Source: an uncultured Bacilli bacterium
GTDB lineage: Bacteria > Bacillota_I > Bacilli_A > RF39 > UBA660
Reading direction: 5' to 3'
DNA length: 36,144 nt
Assembly (NCBI GenBank): GCA_934096405.1
Contig: CAKOLW010000014.1
Span: forward strand, 1-36,144
Below are positions 6,287 to 15,553 of the stretch, one piece after another; the first letter of the stretch is position 1, and each line of letters opens with the position of its first letter. Made by a program: the position numbers and the translations under genes. The notes beneath the pieces were generated by a model. The model was given only the letters and a program-made list of their open reading frames with translations, did no database searches and was not told where the DNA came from.

Positions 6287-8377
6287 CTATGGTGAATATG
6301 TCTTGATTTTATATCCATTTTTATTTAATTTAATTTCTATTGAACCATTCAAATCAGTTCTATAAATTTTACTATTATTTAATATATCCAAAACGCTTTC
6401 CTTTGGATGACCGTATCTATTATTTCTTCCTACACTAATAATTGAATATTTAGGTTTAATAATATCTATAAACTCTTTACTAGAAGAAGTATCTGAGCCA
6501 TGATGTCCTACCTTAAGAAAATCAATATTATTCAGATCATACAAGTTTATTATGTCTTTTTCTCTTTTTATACTGGCATCTCCCATAAATAAGAAATTAT
6601 AGTTATAATAATCAAATTTAATAACGCTTGAATCATCGTTCTCGTTATCATACTCGTTAGTATTAAGAAAACTTAAAGTTAAATTATCAAGATTTATTTT
6701 ATCAATACAAGTGTAATAATCATTGTTTAATTTATTAATTAAATTTATTTCTAAAGCGTTAAATTCTCCACAGTTAAATATTACATTTTTTACTTTAAAA
6801 TTATCTACAATATCAATAGCCTCGCCCATATGATCTGCATCTCCATGTGTAAGTATTAAGTAATCTAACCTATTTATACCTAATTCTCTCATGAATGGAA
6901 TTATACTATCCTTGGCAATTGAATATTTCTTTTTTTGTTTTTTCCAAACTGGTGTTTTATAATTAATTTTTCCACCAGTGTCAATTAAAATTGTTTTGCT
7001 TAAATGTGGCATTACAATTAAAGTTGAATCTCCTTGTCCAACATCTAAATAATAAATATAAGCATTATTAGAAAAATATGATTTTATATAAATATAAATA
7101 ATTAAAATAATTAGTATCGGTATTATTTTTTTAGTATGTTTCTTAATTAAAATAAGTAATAGTATGTAATAAATAAAAACAATAATAATTGATATTTTAG
7201 GAAAATAGATTTTTATAGATAATAAAGATAATTTTAATGATAGAAATTCCATTATATTAGTGAATACTTTTAATAATGGTATAAGTATAGGTAAAATATA
7301 AGTTATTATAGTTAATGGAAATATTATATAGGTTACTAATGGAACAAATATCATATTAAGTAGTATTCCAAATGGATTAATGTAACCAAAATAGTAAATT
7401 GATAAAATTAAATTAGAAATAAATGATAGTAAACTAGTTTTAAATAATCCTTTAAAGTAATTCTTTTCATTTATTAAATCAGTAGATATTATAAGAAAAT
7501 ATGTAGTAGTAAATGAAAGAATAAAGCTCAGATTATATAAGTTATATGGATTAATTAAAAGTAATATAAATAATATTATATACATAATATTTTCTGTTTT
7601 AATATTTAGATAAAATACTTTATTTAATCCTAGTAAAAAGAATAATAAACTAGCTCTTAATATAGATGGACTAAAACCACTTATAAATGAAAATAAAAGT
7701 AAGAATAAGAAAGTTATAATGTATCTTTTTAGTTCGTTTATTTTTAATTTTTTAAATATTTTCATAATAAATAAACTGAATAATGAAACGTGTAAGCCAG
7801 ATAGTGCAAATAAATGACTTATTCCATTGTTTCTATAACTTTCTACTACATTAGTTTCTATATTATAAGTTTTACCTAACAAAAATGCATATACATAATC
7901 ATTATCTTCTAATTTATCTGCTCGTTTATACATATAATCCTTTATTTTATAGAATATATTTATATTAGAATTAGTTTTTTCTATTTTAAAAATATCTAAG
8001 GTATAATATATTTTTTTGTTATATAAGTATTTCTTATAATTGAATAAATATGGTATTGTGTTATTTGATGGTTCTTTTAAATTTCCTTCTAAATTAACTA
8101 CTTCTCCTATGTGCAAGTTATTTGTTAAATATTCTTTTTCGTCTTCTGTTTTAATATAATAAGTTCCAACTAAGTTTTCCTTGCCTGACAAAGTTAATGA
8201 TAACTTATTTCCATCTATTTTATATTCGATAATTTTTAGTTTAAATTTTGTTTCATTTAATGAATAACTACTTTTATGTTTAATAAAAGTAGTTATTGTT
8301 ATAGAGTAAAGTAAAATTAATATAATTAGAATAAAATATAGTTTATTTAACAGTAATATATTCCTTAATTTGTTCAT
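6287..8377 (-). CDS. comEC: ComEC DNA-uptake channel protein
   Basis: Forms the inner-membrane channel that imports single-stranded DNA during natural transformation. At 696 residues it has all three expected parts: N-terminal anchor plus DUF4131-like OB region (1-160), the multi-pass Competence domain with HLFALSGLH at about 188-196, and a C-terminal metallo-beta-lactamase domain with LDVGQGDS, THGDADHMG, MGDAS and GHHGSDTS. The metal ligands are present, so the domain, proposed to degrade the non-transported strand, could be active. The start overlaps comEA by 35 bases with a GGAG-type site inside comEA. The TAG stop is fused to the AGGAGG of DinD relic E. Confidence 0.95.
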   Translation of the reverse strand: MNKLRNILLLNKLYFILIILILLYSITITTFIKHKSSYSLNETKFKLKIIEYKIDGNKLSLTLSGKENLVGTYYIKTEDEKEYLTNNLHIGEVVNLEGNLKEPSNNTIPYLFNYKKYLYNKKIYYTLDIFKIEKTNSNINIFYKIKDYMYKRADKLEDNDYVYAFLLGKTYNIETNVVESYRNNGISHLFALSGLHVSLFSLFIMKIFKKLKINELKRYIITFLFLLLFSFISGFSPSILRASLLFFLLGLNKVFYLNIKTENIMYIILFILLLINPYNLYNLSFILSFTTTYFLIISTDLINEKNYFKGLFKTSLLSFISNLILSIYYFGYINPFGILLNMIFVPLVTYIIFPLTIITYILPILIPLLKVFTNIMEFLSLKLSLLSIKIYFPKISIIIVFIYYILLLILIKKHTKKIIPILIILIIYIYIKSYFSNNAYIYYLDVGQGDSTLIVMPHLSKTILIDTGGKINYKTPVWKKQKKKYSIAKDSIIPFMRELGINRLDYLILTHGDADHMGEAIDIVDNFKVKNVIFNCGEFNALEINLINKLNNDYYTCIDKINLDNLTLSFLNTNEYDNENDDSSVIKFDYYNYNFLFMGDASIKREKDIINLYDLNNIDFLKVGHHGSDTSSSKEFIDIIKPKYSIISVGRNNRYGHPKESVLDILNNSKIYRTDLNGSIEIKLNKNGYKIKTYSP

Positions 8378-9107
8378 ATTTCTTGTCTCCGATGCCTTTT
8401 ACTTTCTTGATGTCATCTATACTTTCGAACTTACCATTTGCTTCTCTATATTCAATAATCTTTTTGGCTGTTGATTCTCCTATACCTTTTATTTTACTTA
8501 ATTCTTCTATAGTAGCAGTATTAATATTCACAACTAAGTTCAACTCTTCTTCTGTTTCATTAGAACTATTATTATTTTCTTCTTCATTAGGTTCTTGAAA
8601 ATCATTAGTAATAATTTCTTCTTTCTTAATTGATATTGTATTTTCTGTTTCTTTTATTATTTCTTGATTTTTTCTAGATTTTATATCTTCTATTTCACTA
8701 ATACTATTAACTATAATGACATTTTCATCTTCTAGTTTTTTACTTAAATTTAAATATCTGGTATAAGCATTATTTGTAAATCCGCCAGCATTACTTATTA
8801 CATCAATTACTCTGGAATTTTCTCCTACTTCATATACTCCTGGGCTAATGACTTCTCCTTTAACATCAACAAAAATTGTTATAGGTTTTTCTTCTTTTTC
8901 TAAAGATGTTTTAGAAATTTCACTATTTACTTCAGCATCTTTATTTTTCTTTATTACCTCATTACTTACTATTTCCTTTTTATTTTTATTATATTTATTA
9001 TTAATTAAATAAAAACTAGTTAGTGCAGTAATAATTATAAATAAAGCTATTAAAGTTACTATGATTTTCTTTTTATTAATATAGTAATATTCAATTAATT
9101 TTGACAT
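8343..9107 (-). CDS. comEA: ComEA competence DNA receptor
   Basis: Membrane-anchored DNA-binding protein that receives transforming DNA and passes it to ComEC. The 254 residues comprise one membrane segment (about 14-35), a charged linker, an SLBB domain (about 76-135, VDVKGEVISPGVY...GG), a Glu/Asn-rich linker (about 136-190) and a C-terminal double helix-hairpin-helix (193-254) with VNINTATIEEL, KGIGESTAKKI and KGIGDKKYEQI. The start has AAAGGAGG at good spacing. It is translationally coupled to comEC. Confidence 0.95.
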   Translation of the reverse strand: MSKLIEYYYINKKKIIVTLIALFIIITALTSFYLINNKYNKNKKEIVSNEVIKKNKDAEVNSEISKTSLEKEEKPITIFVDVKGEVISPGVYEVGENSRVIDVISNAGGFTNNAYTRYLNLSKKLEDENVIIVNSISEIEDIKSRKNQEIIKETENTISIKKEEIITNDFQEPNEEENNNSSNETEEELNLVVNINTATIEELSKIKGIGESTAKKIIEYREANGKFESIDDIKKVKGIGDKKYEQIKEYITVK

Positions 9108-9127
9108 TTTTACCTCCTTTCTTTTTT

Positions 9128-9156
9128 AAACTAACATAAAATATCGGTTATGTCAA
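9128..9156 (-). promoter_or_regulatory. Candidate comEA-comEC promoter
   Basis: A perfect -35 TTGACA (9156-9151) is followed after 17 bases by TAGTTT (9133-9128), a weak -10. AAAGGAGG of comEA begins shortly after. The weak -10 may mean regulated or alternative-sigma transcription. Confidence 0.45.
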
Positions 9157-9289
9157 ATGACCTAAAAATTTAATTTTGACAAGTAAATTTTAAAATTTGA
9201 GTATCATTTTTATGTTGAAAATTTAAAATTATATTAATTTTATAAAGATTTGACTATTCAATTCTAAAAATTACTCTCAAAAATTTATT

Positions 9290-9320
9290 AAAAAAAATGA
9301 AGAATTTTTATGTTCTTCAT
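9290..9320 (-). terminator. dnaE terminator
   Basis: ATGAAGAA (9320-9313) pairs perfectly with TTCTTCAT (9304-9297) and seven T residues follow. The dnaE TGA stop is part of the stem. The remaining 9108-9289 holds the comEA promoter and no gene that I can see. Confidence 0.8.
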
Positions 9321-12217
9321 AGTTTTTCTAAACGATTTGCTATTAATTCTAAATTACTTAATCTTTTTTCTACTTTACAAATAGCTTTAATGATATTTCC
9401 TTTTTTAATATCATAGTTTAAACTTTCATAAAGTTTTGGAAAGACAACTAGTGTTTCCTTTGCATATTCATCACTTATAGTTATAAAAGCCATTTTTAAG
9501 CCGTTTTTGGTTGTGGTTTCTTTTACATTTTCTACTAAAGCTACTACTACAATATTTTTATCAAAGTAATGTTTTATGTCTTTTAATAAACATGTATTAT
9601 CCCTTTTATATTTAGTAACTGGATGATTTTTAACATAAAATCCAAATAATTCATATTCAAATTTCATTATTTCTTCATTAGTATACTCTTCTCCAATTAA
9701 TATTTCTGGAATTGGTACAAGAGATTCATCTATTGTTTTACATAATTCAGAATAGGAAATTAGATTTTTTAGATTATTAATCATAGTTTTTCTGTTATAA
9801 TTAAATATATCTAAAGCACCACTTAGTATTAAGTTTTCTATTACTTTTATATTAACTTTATTAGAATAAACTCTTTTTACAAAATCAGCATAATCTTTAA
9901 ATATTCCTTTATCTCTTTCATAAATTATACTATTAGTTGCTTCATAGCCTACATTCTTAATTAAAGTTAATGGTAAATATATTTTATTTTCATGTATTAT
10001 ATACTCGTTAGTACTTAAGTTTATATTTACACATTCTATGTTTAAATTATTGATTTTGGATTCATCTATGTATTCTTTTGTTTTTATTGAACTACCTGTA
10101 ACCATATTAAGTAAAATAATCATAAAGTATTCTCTAAAATGTGCTTTTAAGAATGCTAATTGATAAGCAACCATAGAATAAGCAACTGAATGACTCTTAT
10201 TAAAACCATAGTTAGCAAATTTTAAAACTAGATCATATATATTTTTGGCTATTTCTTTAGAGTAACCTTTTTCTATAGCACCTTTGATAAATTCAGACTC
10301 ATATTCCAAAATTATGCTCTCTTTCTTTTTACTCATAGCGCGTCTTATTATATCTGCTTTACTATATGTAAAACCACCAATTGTTTTTAATATTTCAATA
10401 ATCTGTTCTTGATAAACTATGATACCATATGTACTTTTTAAAATACCTTCTAATTCTGGTAAAGCATACTTTGGTTTTATTTTACCTTCTCTAACTTTTA
10501 TTAATTCTGGTATATTATCTCTAGAACCAGGTCTATACATCGCTATAGCGAGAATTAAGTCATCAAAATTTCTTACTTTTAAAGTTTGTAAAAAACTTTT
10601 CATTCCTTCACTTTCAAATTGAAATATTCCTGTAGTATCTACCTCGTAAAATATTTTAAGTGTTTTAGTATCATTTAATGGTATTTTATTAATATCTATA
10701 TATAAATTATTTTTTTCTTTAATCATTTTAACTATATTATCTATAATTGTTAAATTTTTAAGTGCTAGAAAATCCATTTTAAGTAGACCAAGGCTTTCTA
10801 AATATTCCATTGTATAACCAGTTAAAACTTGATCAGAACTCATGTATAATGGAACTTTATTCATTAAAGGTTCACTACTTATAATTACTCCTGCTGCATG
10901 AATACTAGTATGTCTTTTAAGTCCTTCTAGTTTAGTACATATTCTTAGTAATTTTTGTAATTCAATGTCAGAGTTAATAGCACTCATAAATATTTGATTT
11001 TTTTTTAAATCTTTAAATGTATCTTTATCTTTGATATATCTTATTATTGTTTCTATTTTAAAATTTGAAATATTTAGAATTCTTGCTACATCCCTTATAA
11101 CTTGTTTAGGTAAAAGTGTTCCAAAAGTTATAATGTTGGCTACTTTGTCTCTTCCATATTTGTTTTTTACGTATTCAACTACTTCATCTCTTCTTAAATA
11201 TTCAATATCGGTATCTATATCTGGTAAAGTAATTCTTTCTGGATTTAAGAATCTTTCAAAGCTTAGATCATACTTTAGTGGGTCAATTTCAGTTATTCCT
11301 AATGAGTAGCTTACTAAACTACCAGCTGCGCTACCACGGCCAGGACCAACTATTATACCATTTTTTTTTGCATATAAAATGAAATCATAAACTATTAGGA
11401 AATAATCTGCAAAGTTCATATTAATAATTACATCTAGTTCTTTATTTAGTCTTTCTTTATATAATTCTGGTATGTTGTTGTTTAGTCTTTTATTTAATCC
11501 CTTATTAGTAAGAGTTTTTAAAAGTTCAATACTATTATCTGAATACTTAGGTAATTGAAATTTAAATTCTGGTAGTTCGATATTTATTAATTTAGAAAAG
11601 TTAAATGTTGTTTTAGCATCAATTTCATCTATATCTTTATCTAAATAGTTTTTATTAAATTTATAGTCATTTATATCATCAATTGTTTTACCATCTTTTA
11701 TCATTCTAAGATATTTTAAATATTCTTCTTCATTTTCTTTTAAATAAAATGATTCATTCATATATACTATTTTATCTGTATATATTAATGCCTCTTTTTT
11801 CTCAGTCATATTATTATAATTTAAATACACTAACTCATATATTTCTTTATAATTTAAGTAGTTTTTTATGTCATTAGTAACACATATTAAGTTATCTTTG
11901 TGTTTTTTTAATATATCTATTGTTAAAATATCAGTATTTTTAATACTTATTATATTTAGTAGATTTATATATCCATCATAGTTCATAGCATAAAGTATCA
12001 TGTTTAAATTATCTATGATTATAGGTAAACCTATTATAGGTTTTATTTCATACTTTTTGCATGCGTTAAAAAACTCCATTACACCAAACATATTGCTGTC
12101 GGTTATGCCAATTGATTTAATATTATTTTCTTTGGCTAATAAACATAAATCATCTATTTTTATTAGACTATTTAATAATTCATACTGAGTTTTTACATTT
12201 AATGGTATATAATTCAT
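9317..12217 (-). CDS. dnaE: DNA polymerase III alpha subunit, DnaE type
   Basis: Replicative C-family polymerase, 966 residues, shorter than B. subtilis DnaE (about 1115). Order: PHP-like domain (about 1-210), palm and fingers with GPGRGSAAGS (291-300) and catalytic PDIDTD (332-337), the third catalytic Asp probably in KMDFLALKNLTI, tandem HhH region, and an OB fold near the C-terminus (VVVALVENVKETTTKNGLKMAFITISDE). The PHP metal ligands are absent: the HVHTEYS-type motif reads NVKTQYE and the TDHGNMFG-type motif reads TDSNMFG, so no proofreading is expected from it. Start has AAAGGAG. It probably works with a PolC encoded elsewhere. Confidence 0.96.
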   Translation of the reverse strand: MNYIPLNVKTQYELLNSLIKIDDLCLLAKENNIKSIGITDSNMFGVMEFFNACKKYEIKPIIGLPIIIDNLNMILYAMNYDGYINLLNIISIKNTDILTIDILKKHKDNLICVTNDIKNYLNYKEIYELVYLNYNNMTEKKEALIYTDKIVYMNESFYLKENEEEYLKYLRMIKDGKTIDDINDYKFNKNYLDKDIDEIDAKTTFNFSKLINIELPEFKFQLPKYSDNSIELLKTLTNKGLNKRLNNNIPELYKERLNKELDVIINMNFADYFLIVYDFILYAKKNGIIVGPGRGSAAGSLVSYSLGITEIDPLKYDLSFERFLNPERITLPDIDTDIEYLRRDEVVEYVKNKYGRDKVANIITFGTLLPKQVIRDVARILNISNFKIETIIRYIKDKDTFKDLKKNQIFMSAINSDIELQKLLRICTKLEGLKRHTSIHAAGVIISSEPLMNKVPLYMSSDQVLTGYTMEYLESLGLLKMDFLALKNLTIIDNIVKMIKEKNNLYIDINKIPLNDTKTLKIFYEVDTTGIFQFESEGMKSFLQTLKVRNFDDLILAIAMYRPGSRDNIPELIKVREGKIKPKYALPELEGILKSTYGIIVYQEQIIEILKTIGGFTYSKADIIRRAMSKKKESIILEYESEFIKGAIEKGYSKEIAKNIYDLVLKFANYGFNKSHSVAYSMVAYQLAFLKAHFREYFMIILLNMVTGSSIKTKEYIDESKINNLNIECVNINLSTNEYIIHENKIYLPLTLIKNVGYEATNSIIYERDKGIFKDYADFVKRVYSNKVNIKVIENLILSGALDIFNYNRKTMINNLKNLISYSELCKTIDESLVPIPEILIGEEYTNEEIMKFEYELFGFYVKNHPVTKYKRDNTCLLKDIKHYFDKNIVVVALVENVKETTTKNGLKMAFITISDEYAKETLVVFPKLYESLNYDIKKGNIIKAICKVEKRLSNLELIANRLEKL

Positions 12218-12237
12218 AACTGCTCCTTTATAAATAC

Positions 12238-12266
12238 ATTATACTATATTTTAGAGCAAACAAAAA
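12238..12266 (-). promoter_or_regulatory. Weak candidate dnaE promoter
   Basis: A perfect -10 TATAAT (12243-12238) stands just before the dnaE ribosome binding site. The -35 position 17 bases upstream reads TTTTTG, a poor match that also falls in the U-run of the pilin terminator. dnaE could also be read through from the pilin gene. Confidence 0.35.
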
Positions 12267-12284
12267 GAGAAGATTTTCTTCTCT
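12260..12284 (-). terminator. Pilin gene terminator
   Basis: AGAGAAGA (12284-12277) pairs with TCTTCTCT (12273-12266) around a three-base loop, followed by TTTTGTTT, 11 bases after the stop of the pilin-like gene. Confidence 0.8.
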
Positions 12285-12294
12285 AGTTTATATT

Positions 12295-12792
12295 TTATTG
12301 ACCTGGTGTATATGTACCACATTCAAATGTATCTGTACTCTTAGCATCTTTAACTTCATCAGCACTAACATCTATTGAAGGAGTACCCTTACCTACTTCT
12401 CCAGTTGTCGCACCATATTTTGCATAATAATAAGTACCATCAGTAACAATTAATTTAGTTATTTGACCTTCATCATCAAAGTCAACATAATAAGCTAAAG
12501 ACTTATTATCACTGATTGTCAATGCATTGGTAGTTGAAGCGCTACCACCTACTTTTACATTATCCCCTTTATAGCAGTAAGGACCCGGTTTAGTTGATGT
12601 AAGAGCATCTTTAACATATTGGTTTTCAGCAGCCTTCCATACACTTTGTACTTGAGTTACAAATGCACTCTTTTTTCCTTCCGTAAATAATTTCAAAACG
12701 CTTGGTGTTACTAATAGCATTAAAACAGCTAAGATTGCAATAACTGCTAATAATTCTACTAAAGTAAAACCTTTTTTGTTTAGTTTTCTCAT
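12295..12792 (-). CDS. Type IV pilin-like protein (prepilin)
   Basis: A 165-residue prepilin: short basic leader MRKLNKKG, cleavage expected before Phe9, then FTLVELLAVIAILAVLMLLVTPSVL with the Glu at +5 needed for N-methylation and assembly. The C-terminal globular domain is Thr/Gly-rich and has two cysteines (CYKG and FECG) that could form the disulfide typical of major pilins. No peptidase or assembly ATPase gene is in the window. It is a single-gene unit with its own promoter and terminator, so it may be a major pilin rather than part of a comG operon. Surface appendage or DNA-uptake pilus are both possible. Confidence 0.88.
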   Translation of the reverse strand: MRKLNKKGFTLVELLAVIAILAVLMLLVTPSVLKLFTEGKKSAFVTQVQSVWKAAENQYVKDALTSTKPGPYCYKGDNVKVGGSASTTNALTISDNKSLAYYVDFDDEGQITKLIVTDGTYYYAKYGATTGEVGKGTPSIDVSADEVKDAKSTDTFECGTYTPGQ

Positions 12793-12865
12793 ATTCCAAT
12801 CATCCTTTCTTTACTATAAAAACACACTTGGAATTAACGTGTCTTTATTCTTGTATCATGATTTC

Positions 12866-12894
12866 ATTATAGCAAAGCTAGGAATTTAAGTCAA
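12866..12894 (-). promoter_or_regulatory. Strong sigma-A promoter of the pilin gene
   Basis: TTGACT (12894-12889), a 17-base spacer and TATAAT (12871-12866). The transcript would have a leader of about 65 bases with a weak ACAC/GTGT hairpin followed by five T before the AAAGGA site. Confidence 0.8.
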
Positions 12895-12926
12895 TTGATT
12901 ATACAATTTTTTTCACAAATTTTACA

Positions 12927-13148
12927 TTAATCCTTAGTAACATTCATAAAAGCATTAATTAAATCCATTCCAGTACCTATTTTATCCACTTTATCTTTAA
13001 ATCTCATACCATACTTTTCTTTCATTTCTTCAATCATATTTTCTATTGGAACACCCCTGTTGAGTTTTTTATACCAACTTGAATTTTCTCTTATGTATTT
13101 AACATACATTAGATCACTATATAATTTATTTCTTATTTCATATCTCAT
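12927..13148 (-). CDS. ylbE: YlbE-like protein
   Basis: A 73-residue protein that resembles B. subtilis YlbE: an N-terminal MRYEIRNKLYSDLMYVKYIRENSSWYKKLNR stretch matches the family pattern (..FIREQPxWYRxLsR..). Its function is not known. The ATG overlaps the ylbD stop by one base (TAATG), giving the same ylbD-ylbE order as in Bacillus, which supports both assignments. Confidence 0.7.
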   Translation of the reverse strand: MRYEIRNKLYSDLMYVKYIRENSSWYKKLNRGVPIENMIEEMKEKYGMRFKDKVDKIGTGMDLINAFMNVTKD

Positions 13149-13528
13149 TAGTCATCAAAAAACCTTTCTATTTCATTTATACTTTTTTTCTTCTCTTTTT
13201 TAGGCTTTTCTTCTTTCTTAGAATCTTTAGTTACTACTATTTCTTCTAAAAAACCTAATGCTTTTTGTAATGAGTCAATGTTTTCTTCTAATTTGTCTAC
13301 ATCTATTTTTTTAATGTTATCTATTACACTTTTAACAGTATTTGATAGATTTTTTTCTTCTTTTACAGGTTCTTTTATTGTTTTAAAGCTATTCCATATG
13401 TTATCATCAGGTCCATATATGTCATAAGTTTCATAAAGTTTTTGCCAAGTAGTTTTGCCAGAATTAACATAAGAAGCTAAATATTTATTTTTACTAGCAA
13501 ATTCTTTAAATTCATCTTTTTTGGTCAT
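13148..13528 (-). CDS. ylbD: YlbD-like protein
   Basis: About 126 residues from the ATG at 13528, which has GGTGAGG just upstream; an earlier ATG at 13540 has none. The N-terminal part (about 1-50) has the YlbD signature, EFKEFASKNKYLASYVNSGKT then WQKLYE and a DxxxW motif. The middle is a predicted coiled coil (LEENIDSLQKALGFLEE) and the end is a Lys/Glu-rich tail. In Bacillus, YlbD is listed as a spore-coat related protein; no other spore gene is seen here, so that role is not claimed. Confidence 0.7.
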   Translation of the reverse strand: MTKKDEFKEFASKNKYLASYVNSGKTTWQKLYETYDIYGPDDNIWNSFKTIKEPVKEEKNLSNTVKSVIDNIKKIDVDKLEENIDSLQKALGFLEEIVVTKDSKKEEKPKKEKKKSINEIERFFDD

Positions 13529-13558
13529 AATCCTCACCATTAAATTTTATGAAATTAT

Positions 13559-14230
13559 TTATTTATTAGGACTATTTTCATAAAAACTATAGTAACTATT
13601 TTCACTAATTATTATATGATCTACTAATTTAATACCGATAATATCGCCTGTTTTAAGTATTCTATTCGTAAATTTTATATCTTCTTCACTTGGAGTTACA
13701 TCTCCAGAAGGATGATTATGCATAATTATTATAAATGAGGCACTTTCTTTTATAGCATCTTTAAATACATCTTTTGGGTCAACATCTACTTTGTTAGTAG
13801 TACCTTTTCCAATTTCTTTTTTTAGTATTAGATGCATTTTAATATCAAAAAGTAATATATAAAATCTTTCTTGCTTTATATCTATAAATTCATGTTTAAA
13901 TGCATTATATATTTGAATTGGATTATTTAGTTTTTCTAATTCTTTTTGTTTTAATACTCTTTTACCTAATTCTATACTAGCTAGTATAACTGAAGCTTTA
14001 GATATCTTAATACCATTTATTTTAGTTAACGTGTTTAATCCAATATTTTTGAGATTACTTATTCCATTTATTTCTTTTAATATATTATTAGATAATTCTT
14101 CTACTGAATAATTTTTATTTCCTGTTCTTAGTAGTATACTTAATAATTCAGTATCACTTAAGTATTCTACTCCATACTTTTTTAATTTTTCTCTAGGTTT
14201 GTCTTCATTTAATTTATCTTTATAGTTCAT
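13559..14230 (-). CDS. radC: RadC-family JAB domain protein
   Basis: 223 residues with an N-terminal helix-hairpin-helix-like region (about 1-80, YGVEYLSDTELLSILLRTG) and a C-terminal JAB/MPN metalloprotease-like domain carrying the HNHPSGDVTPSEED motif that ligates zinc. Family members were once linked to DNA repair, but that role is disputed and the molecular function is not established. Length and motif are normal, so it looks functional. It is 30 bases upstream of ylbD. Confidence 0.92.
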   Translation of the reverse strand: MNYKDKLNEDKPREKLKKYGVEYLSDTELLSILLRTGNKNYSVEELSNNILKEINGISNLKNIGLNTLTKINGIKISKASVILASIELGKRVLKQKELEKLNNPIQIYNAFKHEFIDIKQERFYILLFDIKMHLILKKEIGKGTTNKVDVDPKDVFKDAIKESASFIIIMHNHPSGDVTPSEEDIKFTNRILKTGDIIGIKLVDHIIISENSYYSFYENSPNK

Positions 14231-14289
14231 TGTTTCCTTTAGTGATTTGAAATGATTTTTAATGCATATTAATTATATAATATATAAAG

Positions 14290-14315
14290 AAAAAATACTA
14301 GGTATTTCTAGTATT
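14290..14315 (-). terminator. tig terminator
   Basis: AATACTAG (14315-14308) pairs perfectly with CTAGTATT (14301-14294), followed by TTTTT. The tig stop codon lies at the foot of the stem. Confidence 0.8.
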
Positions 14316-15553
14316 TATTTAGTTATTATTTCAATAGCTTTTCTTACTTCTAAATCATATTTTAAGAAGTCTTTTCCACCTATTTGTTCTAATAAATCTT
14401 TTTCTTCAACTTGATATTTTTCAGCCATATCTTTAGAATATTTATTTAATTCTTCATCTTCAACTTTAATATTTTCTTCTTTAACTATTTGTTCTAAGCA
14501 TAATCTAAATCTAACTCTTTTAGTTGCTTCTTCTTTAAAGTTTTCTTTGAATTTATCTAAATCCATATTTAACATTTTTAAGTAAGTATCTAAATTCATT
14601 CCTTGCATTTGTAATCTATGTGAAAAATCATCAGTTATTCTATCAACTTCGTCTAATATCATTTCTTCTGGCACATCAATTTTTGCATTTTCACTTACTT
14701 TAGATAAACATGCATCAAAGTATTTATCTTCTATATCTCTTTCTTTATGAGCTTTAATATGATTTTTTAATTCGCTAACTAAAGTTTCATAAGAATCTAC
14801 TCCTGGCATATTTAAATCTTTAAAGAAATCTTCATCATATTCAGGTAATATTCTTTCTTTAATTTCTTTAACTTTAACTTTAAATATTACTTTTTGTCCT
14901 TTTAAATCTTCTACATGATAGTTTTTTGGAAAAGTTAATTCTAAATCTTTTTCTTCATTAACACTCATTCCAATTAATCCTTCTTCAAATCCAGGAATAA
15001 ATGAATGACTACCAATTACTAATGGATAATTTTCTCCTTTACCACCATCAAAAACTTTACCATCTTTAAATCCTTCAAAGTCTATAGTTACTTCATCACC
15101 TTCGGCAACTTTGCCTTCTTTAGTTTTCATTTCAACAAATTCTTCTCTTAAATGAGATAATTCATGTTCTACTTCTTCATCAGTTACTGTAGCTTCTTCT
15201 TTTTTAATTCCTAAACCTTTATATTTACCAAGTTTAACTTCTGGTTTAGTAGTTATACTAAATGTAATTTCTACATGATTTTTATCAATACTTTTAACAT
15301 CAACACTAGGTCTACAAGCAATTTTTAAATCCTTATTTTCTTCAATTAATTTATCATAAAGAGTTGGAATAGCATGATCTACTGCATCCATATAAAGTGA
15401 TTCAATACCAAACTTTTTAATGTACATATCTTTTGGTACTTGTCCTTTTCTAAATCCATCCATTTGAACATCTTTTTTCTTATGTTCCCAAACATGGTCT
15501 AATAATTCTTCCCATTCTTTTCCTTTTAATTCCATTACTATTTCTTTTTTCAT
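14315..15553 (-). CDS. tig: Trigger factor
   Basis: Ribosome-bound chaperone for nascent proteins, with peptidyl-prolyl isomerase activity. The ribosome-binding signature is GFRKGQVPKD near 41-50. An FKBP-like domain (about 145-240) follows, with DEVTIDFEGFKDGKVFDGG and IPGFEEGLIGM, then the helical C-terminal arms. The ATG at 15553 (412 residues) has AAGGAGG upstream; a longer in-frame start at 15580 lies inside the previous gene. The start overlaps that gene's stop (TAATG). Confidence 0.96.
   Translation of the reverse strand: MKKEIVMELKGKEWEELLDHVWEHKKKDVQMDGFRKGQVPKDMYIKKFGIESLYMDAVDHAIPTLYDKLIEENKDLKIACRPSVDVKSIDKNHVEITFSITTKPEVKLGKYKGLGIKKEEATVTDEEVEHELSHLREEFVEMKTKEGKVAEGDEVTIDFEGFKDGKVFDGGKGENYPLVIGSHSFIPGFEEGLIGMSVNEEKDLELTFPKNYHVEDLKGQKVIFKVKVKEIKERILPEYDEDFFKDLNMPGVDSYETLVSELKNHIKAHKERDIEDKYFDACLSKVSENAKIDVPEEMILDEVDRITDDFSHRLQMQGMNLDTYLKMLNMDLDKFKENFKEEATKRVRFRLCLEQIVKEENIKVEDEELNKYSKDMAEKYQVEEKDLLEQIGGKDFLKYDLEVRKAIEIITK

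Noticed and set aside
9175..9206. Plus-strand TTGACA as a promoter in the gap between dnaE and comEA
   Set aside because: The nearest -10-like TATCAT is 20 bases away and no plus-strand gene follows.
13559..14230. radC as part of a defence or mobile region
   Set aside because: RadC is found on some mobile elements, but this is a standard-length chromosomal copy among housekeeping genes.
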